This document shows, one piece after another, positions 35,706 to 43,051 of a stretch of DNA of 43,051 nt. Each line of letters opens with the position of its first letter. Positions within the stretch are counted from its first letter, which is position 1. The position numbers were made by a program, and so were the translations under genes. This stretch comes from Streptomyces novaecaesareae (GTDB taxonomy: Bacteria; Actinomycetota; Actinomycetes; Streptomycetales; Streptomycetaceae). The notes under the pieces are model-generated. The model saw nothing but the letters and a program-made list of their open reading frames with translations, was not told the DNA's origin and did not search any database. The stretch is from contig NZ_JNWQ01000059.1 in NCBI RefSeq assembly GCF_000716875.1, positions 1-43,051 on the forward strand. Direction: 5' to 3'.

Positions 35706-36211
35706 CCGCCGACACCACCACCGCCCTGCCGAACCAGCCCCGGACCGGCTCCGAGCCGACCCCGCACCGCCCGGCCACCACGGGCACGCCGGCGCCCGGC
35801 TTCCCGTCGGTGCTGGTCCTGGACCCCGGCGTGCTCTCCGACCCGGTGGAGCGGGAGCGGGCCTTCGTCCAACTGCTCCGCTACCAGGCCCAGGTCCGCA
35901 CCAGCCACGTGCGCCTGGAGGAAGGCGACCGGGTGGAACTGCTGGAGCCGATCCGCACGACGTGGATCGACCCAGACCTGGCCGCCGAGGAGTACTGGGA
36001 AGAGGACGCCCGCGTCCACGCCCGCGTTCCGGCCGGCGCCCTCGGCGTCATCACCCTGGTCCGTCGTTATCCGACCCGCTGGCCCTACGTCGTCCAGTTC
36101 GACCGCGGCCCCGAGTGCGGAGTGGGCGACTTCCAGATCACCCGCACCTGCGACCAGTCCCTCACCCCCGCCAAGCCGCCCACCCCCGTCCCGGGACCGT
36201 GGAACCTCTGA
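35702..36211 (+). CDS. Hypothetical protein
   Basis: A 169-residue protein, ATG overlapping the previous TGA. A Thr/Pro-rich N-terminus is followed by VLVLDPGVLSDPVERERAF, then LEEGDRVELLEPIRTTWIDP and GALGVITLVRRYPTRWPYVV, an SH3-like barrel pattern. Not recognised. Last gene of the helicase operon. Confidence 0.65.
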   Translation: MTADTTTALPNQPRTGSEPTPHRPATTGTPAPGFPSVLVLDPGVLSDPVERERAFVQLLRYQAQVRTSHVRLEEGDRVELLEPIRTTWIDPDLAAEEYWEEDARVHARVPAGALGVITLVRRYPTRWPYVVQFDRGPECGVGDFQITRTCDQSLTPAKPPTPVPGPWNL

Positions 36212-36285
36212 CCGCCCGCCCCGGCCGCCACCACCTGGTGGCGGCCGCCGTTGAACCACCCAGCCGAGAAGAGGGGAGAGGCATC

Positions 36286-36570
36286 ATGACCACGCCGGAA
36301 TCCGCGAACCCGCTGGCTTCCTACACCTGGTGGGGCGACGGCGGCGGCGACGGGGCGTTCGTAGCCGTCGGCGCCGGCGCGGTGCGGCCGGTGAGCCCTG
36401 GCAGCACTACGACCTCGGACACGGTTACTGCAGCTACACCTTCTTCGAGCAATGCCAGCACCGCATGGCCTGCGCACGCTGCGACTTCTACACTCCAAAG
36501 GAATCCACGCGATCCCAACTCCTGGAAGCCAAAAGAAACTTGCAGAAGATGGCTGTGTCCATCCCGCTGA
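36286..36570 (+). pseudogene. Start of a small gene fused out of frame to an integrase tail
   Basis: The ATG follows a strong AGGGGAGAGG and encodes MTTPESANPLASYTWWGDGG and about 20 more plausible residues. From about 36393 the DNA belongs to an integrase in another frame, and this frame becomes random (Thr/Ser-rich) to 36570. The gene front was kept and its rest replaced. Confidence 0.5.
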
Positions 36571-36752
36571 CCGACGATGAGCAGGCAGCCGTCGAGGACG
36601 GCCAGGCGGCCCTGGACCGGCTACTCGACCGCCTCGCCGACACACCCACTCCGGCCGGCCCGACACCACGCGAACTGGACGTGCCGGTGACGGCCCGGCT
36701 TCTGCCGCTCGTCGACGTCCGACAGGGCGGGACGGGCTCCGCACCGCGCTGA
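36393..36752 (+). pseudogene. C-terminal remnant of a tyrosine-type recombinase/integrase
   Basis: It reads EPWQHYDLGHGYCSYTFFEQ, then QHRMACARCDFYTP, SQLLEAKRNLQKMAVSIPL and PTPAGPTPRELDVP to TGA. This matches the conserved Cys-rich tail of large Streptomyces site-specific recombinases, whose catalytic part lies before it and is missing here. No start belongs to this frame. Confidence 0.75.
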
Positions 36753-36796
36753 TATCGGAGTGCGCACAGGCCCGGGAGAGTGACACAGTCACTGCC

Positions 36797-37288
36797 GTGA
36801 CCTTGATGAACGTGCTCGTCGACTTCGCCCGAACCGGCAGGATCGGTCCGCTTCACTGCGGAATGCCCCTGGCCGAGGCTGAGCACCTCCTCGGCCCGGG
36901 GCGGCCGCACCCCGCCCACATCATGAAGGGGCCCGACATCGACGGCTACCCGTACTCCTGGGGCGGACTCAAGCTGGACGTCACCCAGCGGGCGGTCAGC
37001 GGAATCTGGATCCACCTCTGGCCCGGTTCGACAGCGAAGCTCCCCGCTCTCGTCGTGCCCGAATCAGAGTCGTTCGAGGCCACTGTGCTCCGCGAAGAAC
37101 TGATCACGGCACTGGACAGCGCAGGCTGTGAGCATCACGTCAACGACACCCTCACCTTCGGCCAGCAGTCCAGCATCCTCACCCGGCCCGCTGACGTCTA
37201 CGCGGTCTTCAGCCTCCCGGGCCGGGACAACCACGTGCCTCACCGAGACCGTCACTACCTCGACGTGATGCACAAGTACACGGCTTGA
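36797..37288 (+). CDS. Hypothetical protein, immunity-like
   Basis: A 163-residue soluble protein. GTG 36797 is taken; ATG 36806 is possible. It begins MNVLVDFARTGRIGPLHCGM then LAEAEHLLG, a pattern seen in many actinobacterial orphans annotated as hypothetical. It may be an orphan immunity protein, but no toxin is beside it. Independent of its neighbours. Confidence 0.65.
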   Translation: MTLMNVLVDFARTGRIGPLHCGMPLAEAEHLLGPGRPHPAHIMKGPDIDGYPYSWGGLKLDVTQRAVSGIWIHLWPGSTAKLPALVVPESESFEATVLREELITALDSAGCEHHVNDTLTFGQQSSILTRPADVYAVFSLPGRDNHVPHRDRHYLDVMHKYTA

Positions 37289-37308
37289 CATCGCTGATTC
37301 CACAGAAT

Positions 37309-37856
37309 GATTCGCGTGACATGGCCTTCGACCTGGCCCGAACTCCAGGTACTGGACAGTCCGGCGACGACGGCCTCCTGGTCGCGGCGGAGGCCGGCGA
37401 CGAGGGAGTGGCGGGCTGGTAGGTCGTCGGCGAGGACCCGGGTCATCCAGCCGGGGCAGCAAGTCGCCGCGTCGGTCGTGGAGCATGGCGGCGAAGTCAC
37501 GGACGTGCCCAGCAGCGGCCTTGAGGTGCGGACAGGAGGCCCGGATCTCCTTGAACTCCTGAGCGTCGCCGGCGCCGAGGCGAGCTGGGTCAGTCATGAT
37601 CCAGCGGACCACTCGGCGGGGCCTCGGGACGGGCCGAGATGCCGCCGGGAGGCCGTGTTGCCTGGCTTCCCGAAGGTAGCGGCGCACGGTCTGAACGCCT
37701 CCGGGAAAGCCGAGCTCCCGGAGTTCGCGGTGGAGCAGGGGAATGTCATGACAGCCCTCGTTCCAGCGTTGGTGCAGGTGGGGCTTGTACTCGTCCAGGT
37801 TGCCGGGGTACTCGAAGATCTTCTGCCTGCCCGCCGTGCGAGCGTGCGTGTGACCT
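37309..37856 (-). pseudogene. ISL3-family transposase fragment
   Basis: The minus strand has YKPHLHQRWNEGCHDIPLLH, VQTVRRYLREARQHGLP, RVVRWIMTDPARL, FAAMLHDRRGDLLP and, one frame over, WMTRVLADDLPA, GLRRDQEAVVAGL and GQVEGHVTRI. It lacks the N-terminus and the final KRQMYG part, and one extra C near 37460 shifts the frame. Confidence 0.8.
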
Positions 37857-37967
37857 GATCGGGGCCGGGCTGCGCCTTGCCGTCGGTGGTGGGTGTGGGT
37901 GCCGGTGTGGTGGCGGGATTCGGGAAACCGGCGGCGGCGGTGCGTGCGCGCTTCTACATTGTCCGGG

Positions 37968-39230
37968 GTGACCACGACGCCGACGCTGCCGATCAGTTGG
38001 GTGCACGCTGCCCGTACCCGGGTCTCGCCGCGTGCCCGCTTCAAGGAGACTCTGGGCCACAGGGTCGGGGAGGACCGGGCCCGGAAGGCACGGGAGGCGG
38101 TGCCCGCCGCGGAGAGGGCGCGGTTGGATGCCCGGGTCCGTGGTGTCCTGCTGCGCTGGCACTGCGCGAACACGGCCGCGAGGTGCCGGGTGCGCGGGGT
38201 GTTGTGGGTGTTTGCCGGGGTCGCGGCAGTGGTCGCGGCGAACAGCCCGTGGGCGCGTCGTCCTCCACACCCGACGAGACAGGAGGTGGCCGACTTCGTC
38301 GCGGGCAGCGTGGCCGGGGGAATGCTCGCCCTGATGGTCATCCTGGTCCTGCCGGTGGCGGGGGCGGTCGCGTTGTCCAGGTTGGTCCCCAGCCTGAACT
38401 GGGCCGAGGCGATCGTGGCATTCACCGCCATCCTCGGCTGCTCCGTCGTGTTCCTGATGATCGTTGTCCAGGGCCGGCACAGGCTTCTGACACCCCTGCC
38501 GGGAGACCCCCAGGCGAGGATCAACGGGCAGTGGGCCGGGTTCCTGGCCGCATGCCTGGCCTCCATCGCGCTGAGCGGGTACTACGTGCTCTACAGCCGG
38601 GCCCGGGCCAGGATTGCCCGCAAGGTGTGCCGCCCGTTCGACGCGGTGTGCGTTCAACTGGCGCGGCTGGTGGCCGATCTCCACGAGAAGCGGCACCGCT
38701 GGTTCGCCGGCGAGGACGTGGCCGCCTGGTCGAGGCGGTTGGAGGAGATCGCGGTCGGGGTGGAGCGCGCCGGCATGTACCCGGGTCGCATCCACAATGC
38801 GGGGCCCGAGGTGACGGCCGCTCTTCGGCTGGAGAACCTGCGGATCGCCGCCGTGTTCCGCGCCCACAAGCGCGACCTCGCCCAGGCCCACAGCGCCGCT
38901 GCGGTCGACGAGGTGACGACCTCGCTCCTGAACGGCCTGCGGGCGCTGATGGCCGGGGACCGCGCCGCCCTGCTGGCGGGGGCACCATCCAGCGCCGCGG
39001 TGCCGGGCCGCCTCGCGCGATGGATGCCACGCCTGGCTCCGGCGGCGGTGTTCGCCGCGGCCGCGGTCCTGCTGCCGATGGTCCCGCTCGTGGCGGACAG
39101 CCCCGGGATGGGCACGAGCCTGCGCTGGACCTTCGCCGTGATGGCCGCGGTCTCGCTCGCCACGAAACGCCAAGACGTCGCGGTACAGGTCAACGAGGTC
39201 TTCGGCCGCGCCGTCCCCTGGGGCAAGTGA
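37968..39230 (+). CDS. Hypothetical membrane protein
   Basis: About 420 residues from GTG 37968. TACATT (TANNNT) seven bases upstream fits a leaderless transcript. Hydrophobic segments: VRGVLWVFAGVAAVVAA, AGGMLALMVILVLPVAGAV, IVAFTAILGCSVVFLMIVV, GFLAACLASIALSGYYVLY and one or two near the C-terminus (LAPAAVFAAAAVLLPMVPLV). The central soluble part is helical. Function not recognised. Confidence 0.7.
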   Translation: MTTTPTLPISWVHAARTRVSPRARFKETLGHRVGEDRARKAREAVPAAERARLDARVRGVLLRWHCANTAARCRVRGVLWVFAGVAAVVAANSPWARRPPHPTRQEVADFVAGSVAGGMLALMVILVLPVAGAVALSRLVPSLNWAEAIVAFTAILGCSVVFLMIVVQGRHRLLTPLPGDPQARINGQWAGFLAACLASIALSGYYVLYSRARARIARKVCRPFDAVCVQLARLVADLHEKRHRWFAGEDVAAWSRRLEEIAVGVERAGMYPGRIHNAGPEVTAALRLENLRIAAVFRAHKRDLAQAHSAAAVDEVTTSLLNGLRALMAGDRAALLAGAPSSAAVPGRLARWMPRLAPAAVFAAAAVLLPMVPLVADSPGMGTSLRWTFAVMAAVSLATKRQDVAVQVNEVFGRAVPWGK

Positions 39231-39390
39231 TGCCCGCAGACGACCGGATGTGCTTGGTGGTTCTTGCCGGGACGGGGCAGGCCGGGACGGCAGGACGAAC
39301 GCGACGGTCCGAGGCGGAAGCCCGGGAGCTCCACGCGCCCTTCGGCCCGGTGAGGGCGTGCTCCAGGTCGGCCTGTGCGGTCCGGCCGCC

Positions 39391-40014
39391 CTATGCCCCG
39401 GCGACCAGCATCCCGCCCATCGCCAGCATGGTCGCCGCGACCAGCCCGTCCAGCACCCGCCAGGCCTTCGGCCGGGACAGGACGCCGCTCAGCAGCCGGG
39501 CGCCGAAGCCCAGGCCGGCGAACCAACACAGGCTGGCCAGCGCCGCGCCCGCGCCGAAGGCCCAGCGCAGGTCGCCGCGGTCGGAGGCGAGCGAGCCCAG
39601 CAGGAGCACTGTGTCGAGGTACACGTGCGGGTTCAGCCAGGTCATCGCCAGGCAGGTCAAGACCGCTCGCCGGACGGACCCCGCCTCTGGTCCGCCGCCA
39701 GTGAGCGCGGCCGCCGGATCCGGGCGCAGCACCCGCCGGGCCGCCAGGAAGCCGTAGCAGAGCAGGAATGCCCCGCCGATCAGGCCCACTGCGGTCAGTG
39801 CCGCCGGCCAGGCGGTGACCACCGTGCCCACCCCCGCCACGCCGAGCGCGATCAGCGCCGCGTCCGAGACGGCGCAGATGGCGACCACCGCGAGGACGGC
39901 GTGCCTGCGGGCGCCCTGGCGCAGGACGAATGCGTTCTGGGCCCCGATAGCCACGATGAGGGAGAGCCCGGTACCGAAACCGGCGGTTACGGCGGTGATG
40001 GTGCTGCTGTTCAT
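39391..40014 (-). CDS. lysE: LysE/ArgO-family basic amino acid exporter
   Basis: A 207-residue membrane protein with about six helices. It has the family start GFGTGLSLIVAIGAQNAFVL with the AIGAQNAF signature, and AMTWLNPHVYLDTVLLLGS. Exports L-lysine/L-arginine. Divergent from a LysG-type regulator 69 bp away, the classic lysE-lysG arrangement. Confidence 0.92.
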   Translation of the reverse strand: MNSSTITAVTAGFGTGLSLIVAIGAQNAFVLRQGARRHAVLAVVAICAVSDAALIALGVAGVGTVVTAWPAALTAVGLIGGAFLLCYGFLAARRVLRPDPAAALTGGGPEAGSVRRAVLTCLAMTWLNPHVYLDTVLLLGSLASDRGDLRWAFGAGAALASLCWFAGLGFGARLLSGVLSRPKAWRVLDGLVAATMLAMGGMLVAGA

Positions 40015-40044
40015 GGCTTCGACCGTATGGACCGCGCATTGATG

Positions 40045-40082
40045 AGTACAGCTAAAGATTCTTAAGTAGCCTTAGCTGTACT
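40045..40082. promoter_or_regulatory. LysG-type operator between lysE and its regulator
   Basis: Inverted repeat AGTACAGCTAAAG (40045-40057) and CCTTAGCTGTACT (40070-40082), 12 of 13 pairs, with a 12-bp AT-rich centre. It fills the divergent gap and fits a LysR-type binding site. TAGCCT at 40067-40072 could be the regulator's -10. Confidence 0.7.
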
Positions 40083-40083
40083 T

Positions 40084-40998
40084 ATGAACGAGCTTCCCCT
40101 GGACCAGGTCCAGACCCTGCTCGCGGTGGTCGACGAGGGCACCTTCGACGCCGCGGCTGCCGCCCTGCATGTGACCCCCTCCGCCGTCAGCCAGCGCGTC
40201 AAAGCTCTGGAGCAGCGCACCGGGCGGGTCCTGCTCCTGCGCAGCAAACCGGTGCGGCTCACCGAGTCCGGCGAGGTGGTGGTCCGTTTCGCCCGCCAGC
40301 TGGCCCGCTTGGAACGCGACGCCCGCGCCGAACTGGGCCTGGCGGCCGAGCAGGATCCGGCCCGGGTCCCGATCGCGGTCAACGCCGACTCCCTCGCGAC
40401 CTGGTTCCTGCCCGCGCTCACCCAGGTGCCGCAGGACCCGCCGATCTGCTTCGAGCTCTACCGGGAGGACGAGTCCCACACCACCGCCCTGCTGCGCGAG
40501 GGCCAGGTGATGGCCGCCGTCACCTCCTCGCCCGACCCGGTAGCCGGCTGCACCGCGCGGCGGCTCGGGCTGGCCCGCTACCTGGCCGTGGCCACGCCGG
40601 AGTTCGCGGCCCGTCATCTCACCGGAGACCTGGCCGAGGACTTGTGCGAAGCCCCCACCGTGGTCTTCGACCGGCGCGACGAGCTTCAGGACGAGTTCGT
40701 CCGGTCCCTCACCCGGGGGCAGTCAGGCGCCGGGCGGACCCGCCACCTGGTGCCCGCCTCGGACGGGTTCCGGGACGCGGTGGCCGCCGGTCTCGGCTGG
40801 GGCCTCGTACCCGAATTGCAGGCCGATCCGCTGCTGCGGTCCGGCCGACTGGTGGAACTGGCACCCGCCCGGCCCATGGACGTCCCCCTGTACTGGCAGC
40901 AGTGGAAGCTGGATTCGCCTGCCCTGTCCACGGTCGCCGAGGTCGTCGCGACGGCCGCCGCCAAGGCCCTGCTGGCTAAACCCACCCGTCGGCCGTAG
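40084..40998 (+). CDS. lysG: LysR-family regulator (LysG/ArgP)
   Basis: A 304-residue LysR-type activator: N-terminal winged HTH (VDEGTFDAAAAALHVTPSAV then SQRVKALEQRTGRVLL) and a substrate domain that senses basic amino acids. Drives lysE when lysine or arginine accumulates (family knowledge). The pair looks complete and normal. Confidence 0.92.
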   Translation: MNELPLDQVQTLLAVVDEGTFDAAAAALHVTPSAVSQRVKALEQRTGRVLLLRSKPVRLTESGEVVVRFARQLARLERDARAELGLAAEQDPARVPIAVNADSLATWFLPALTQVPQDPPICFELYREDESHTTALLREGQVMAAVTSSPDPVAGCTARRLGLARYLAVATPEFAARHLTGDLAEDLCEAPTVVFDRRDELQDEFVRSLTRGQSGAGRTRHLVPASDGFRDAVAAGLGWGLVPELQADPLLRSGRLVELAPARPMDVPLYWQQWKLDSPALSTVAEVVATAAAKALLAKPTRRP

Positions 40999-41129
40999 GC
41001 CGCCTGGACACTCCCAGGCCGTCTCCCGGCTGACCAGCCGGCGTTCTACGAGGGTTGGCCGGTCTACTGGCTGGCGATCCCTCCACCAGGGCAGGGCTTC
41101 GGCGTAGTCAGCAGGCGCCCGTTTTGCGA

Positions 41130-42311
41130 TCAGGCGAGGCCGAGGAGGGTGAGGGGTCGTCGGGCGTCGCGCGCGTTGCGGCGGAGGCCGGCGGCCATGT
41201 TCGTGACGCCGTTCAGCCGGAGGGCACCGACGGCGAGGTTGCGCCAGGTCGCCATCGCGCGGGGTGCGTTTCCGGTCCGCAGTTGGGAGGCGTCCTCGGC
41301 GAACGTGGTGTCGCGGACGTGGTGCAGCGCCTCGATCTTCCAGTGGTTCCGGATCAGTTGCGCGAGCTGGGCCGGATTGGTCTGCTCGGCGGTGAGGCTG
41401 GTCACCGCGTAGACGGTCGTGATGGTGGTCTTTCCGGTCTTGCGGTCGGTGCGGCGGCGCTTGATCTGGACGGCTTGCCGTGCGCCAGGGAAGAACAGAT
41501 TGTTCACGGTGGCGACCTTGATCCGGCGGATCTCGGCGCGGCCGTGACCGATGCCGCGGGTGCGTCCCTGGAGCGGGATGTCCTTCCAAGGCAGGGACTT
41601 CAGCTGCTTGCGCAGCTTCTTCTGGTTCCCCTTGACGATCGCGATGTAGTGGGCCCGGCGGCCAAGAAGGTAGCCGGCATGCTCGCGCTGGGTGTGCAGC
41701 GCGTCGCTGGTGACGACCATCCCGGCGAGGTCGGCGACGCTGTCCAGCAGCGGCTGGAAGCGGCTGGTCTCTCCGTTCTTCTCGCCGACGTCGAGCTGGG
41801 CCAGGACCAATCCGGTGGTGTGCTCCACCGCGGCGAGCAGATGGATCTTCCGCCCGCGGGCCTTCGCCGCGCCGCGCAGGCTCTTGCCGTCCACGGACAG
41901 TCCGCGCAGTCCGGAGCCCGCGGGCCGGCGGTCGGCCAGCCACCCACCCACCGCCTGGTCCAGGGCATCGCCGTCGATACGCGCGAGCAGCCGACGGACC
42001 GTCGCCTCGGCCGGCACCAGCCGCCTGGGCAGCACCGGATCGGGGCGCACTCCGAGCCGCTCCAGCACCTGCGGCGGGACGTCCGCGATCCACTCACCGA
42101 CCGCCAGCAGCGAGGTCGCCCCGGCCAGCACCGCGCACGCTGTCAGGGCGAGGACCACGGCCAGCGCGTGCCGCACTCCACGCGGATCACGGGGGTCCGG
42201 CACCTGGGCCAGCCGCTCCAGCAGACCAGGCACCTCCCCAGCAGCCGCCTCGGGCTGCTCGCGGAGCTGGTCAAGGGCAGTCGGAATCGGGGATGATGCG
42301 TCGGCAGGCAC
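41130..42311 (-). CDS. ISAs1-family transposase
   Basis: A 393-residue transposase with the N-terminal DDE_Tnp_1-associated part ([20 protein letters not shown]) and a DDE core: D in [14 protein letters not shown] in [11 protein letters not shown], and the W.IE..H..RD motif [13 protein letters not shown]. It appears intact. I could not fix the element's exact ends or a target duplication. Confidence 0.92.
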   Translation of the reverse strand: MPADASSPIPTALDQLREQPEAAAGEVPGLLERLAQVPDPRDPRGVRHALAVVLALTACAVLAGATSLLAVGEWIADVPPQVLERLGVRPDPVLPRRLVPAEATVRRLLARIDGDALDQAVGGWLADRRPAGSGLRGLSVDGKSLRGAAKARGRKIHLLAAVEHTTGLVLAQLDVGEKNGETSRFQPLLDSVADLAGMVVTSDALHTQREHAGYLLGRRAHYIAIVKGNQKKLRKQLKSLPWKDIPLQGRTRGIGHGRAEIRRIKVATVNNLFFPGARQAVQIKRRRTDRKTGKTTITTVYAVTSLTAEQTNPAQLAQLIRNHWKIEALHHVRDTTFAEDASQLRTGNAPRAMATWRNLAVGALRLNGVTNMAAGLRRNARDARRPLTLLGLA

Positions 42312-42371
42312 GGTCTTCCACTCGGGTCACGGGGCGTAGAAAACTCCGTGATCTCGGAAGCCGTGCCTGCC
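42303..42371. repeat. Imperfect inverted repeat upstream of the ISAs1 transposase
   Basis: GGCAGGCACGG at 42303-42313 pairs with CCGTGCCTGCC at 42361-42371, extended by TCTTCC/GGAAG with one bulge. It overlaps the transposase start and may belong to the IS end or protect it from read-in transcription. Confidence 0.5.
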
Positions 42372-42440
42372 TTCTTTACGCACGCCGCTACGCGCCCGCG
42401 TACGATCACCAGCCGTCGCCGATGAAGTGAGGCTGGCTCG

Positions 42441-42869
42441 ATGCCCCGTACCCCAACGCCGATACACCTGACCACTGTCACCCTGGCCTTGACCGCTCTG
42501 CTCGCTTGCGCAGCCTGCGCTGGACAGACCAATGTCGTGCCGTCCGCTCCCGTGCCGACGAGTGCCGCCGCGTCCGCCGTCGCCGCAAGCCCTCCGCCGA
42601 GCTCGGGCCGACCGGACCAGCAGCAGCTGGACACGGCCGCGGACGCGGTCTCACGCCTCGGCGGCTCCTACCAGGATGTCTTCACGGGCCTGATGGTGGA
42701 CGTTCCGGACGGTCGCGTCATCGTCTACCGGAAGCCGGGCGGTGGCGGCTTCGACGCCGCCCTCGCCCACCTGAGTCTGGGCGTGCCCGTGGACCTGCGC
42801 GACGCGCCGCGCTCGATCAGCGAGCTGGCCGCCACCCGCAACCGGGTCGTGGCACTGAGAGTGCGGTAA
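42441..42869 (+). CDS. Putative lipoprotein
   Basis: A 142-residue secreted protein, ATG after a weak GAGG. The signal peptide (TTVTLALTALLACAAC) has a lipobox LLAC near residue 22. An Ala/Pro/Ser-rich linker and a small domain follow (DVFTGLMVDVPDGRVIVYRK then GGGGFDAALAHL). Function unknown. Confidence 0.7.
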   Translation: MPRTPTPIHLTTVTLALTALLACAACAGQTNVVPSAPVPTSAAASAVAASPPPSSGRPDQQQLDTAADAVSRLGGSYQDVFTGLMVDVPDGRVIVYRKPGGGGFDAALAHLSLGVPVDLRDAPRSISELAATRNRVVALRVR

Positions 42870-42936
42870 GCGAGGTAATGCCCGTTTCGGGCTTGGAGTT
42901 GGGTGAGGATGCCCGGTCGGCGGGGTGGGTCGGTAG

Positions 42937-43051
42937 TCAGGTGCGGGGCTGAGTGAACAGGCCGGGTTCGGGTTCGGTGAGGATGCCTCGGGCGACCAGG
43001 CGTTTCAGCTTCGACCGGATGCCTTCGGTGTTCTTCGGGAGGATCGGCAGG
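42937..43051 (-). CDS. C-terminal end of a gene continuing past the right edge
   Basis: The minus strand reads LPILPKNTEGIRSKLKRLVA then RGILTEPEPGLFTQPRT to TGA. Winged-helix-like; the KLKRLVARG pattern occurs in small Streptomyces proteins near mobile elements. Partial, so no function is given. Confidence 0.55.
   Translation of the reverse strand, partial: LPILPKNTEGIRSKLKRLVARGILTEPEPGLFTQPRT

Overview
The window is about 43 kb of very GC-rich DNA with strong third-position GC bias, many GTG starts, GTGA/ATGA gene overlaps and SD-poor starts. This points to a Streptomycetaceae actinomycete (Streptomyces or Kitasatospora type). A ParA/ParB locus with its own repeated palindromes, several insertion sequences, a helicase-associated-domain helicase, orphan regulators, an integrase remnant and many gene fragments suggest a plasmid or another accessory replicon arm. 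No telomere, tRNA, rRNA or CRISPR array was seen.

Region 1 (1-13411, all minus strand) is a peptide biosynthesis operon. Reading in the transcribed direction from the right, it holds a truncated glutamate mutase S subunit (glmS), glutamate mutase E (glmE), an AsnRS-like class II synthetase paralog, an FMN glutamate-synthase-like enzyme and an MFS exporter. An MbtH protein, an NRPS C-A-T, an NRPS A-MT-T with a glycine-like code (predicted N-methylglycine), and a condensation-domain gene that leaves the window follow. The precursor enzymes could make 3-methylaspartate and perhaps amidate it to 3-methylasparagine (inference). The cluster looks decayed: glmS has lost its N-terminus at an IS630 junction, and the last NRPS gene has an out-of-frame deletion removing about 35 condensation-domain residues.

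Region 2 (13412-19000) has an IS630 element with TA flanks and truncated genes on both sides, a strong hairpin terminator, and a parA-parB operon. ParA carries two ribbon-helix-helix-like segments before its ATPase. Seven copies of the 16-bp palindrome GTTGTCCGCGGACAAC, one with a single change, lie around the operon; three are inside parB and are always read as the peptide LSADN. An IS3-family element with a -1 frameshift site follows.

Region 3 (19001-29203) is accessory DNA. It holds a WXG-like toxin with a restriction-endonuclease-fold tip and its immunity gene, an MFS remnant, hypothetical genes, a frameshifted tandem-repeat gene coupled to an ImuA'-like gene (whose 3' end is partly duplicated 3 kb away), a zinc-ribbon/HTH regulator and a sigma-region-4-like protein.

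Region 4 (29204-36752) has two divergent units around a 37-bp inverted repeat. Leftward are a small unknown protein and an OLD-family ATPase/TOPRIM nuclease. Rightward are an XRE repressor, an HTH protein, a DEAD helicase with helicase-associated domains and small genes, ending in an integrase tail.

Region 5 (36753-43051) has an orphan hypothetical gene, a dead ISL3 transposase, a membrane protein, a divergent LysE exporter/LysG regulator pair with an operator-like repeat, an ISAs1-family transposase, a lipoprotein, and the 3' end of one more gene at the right edge.
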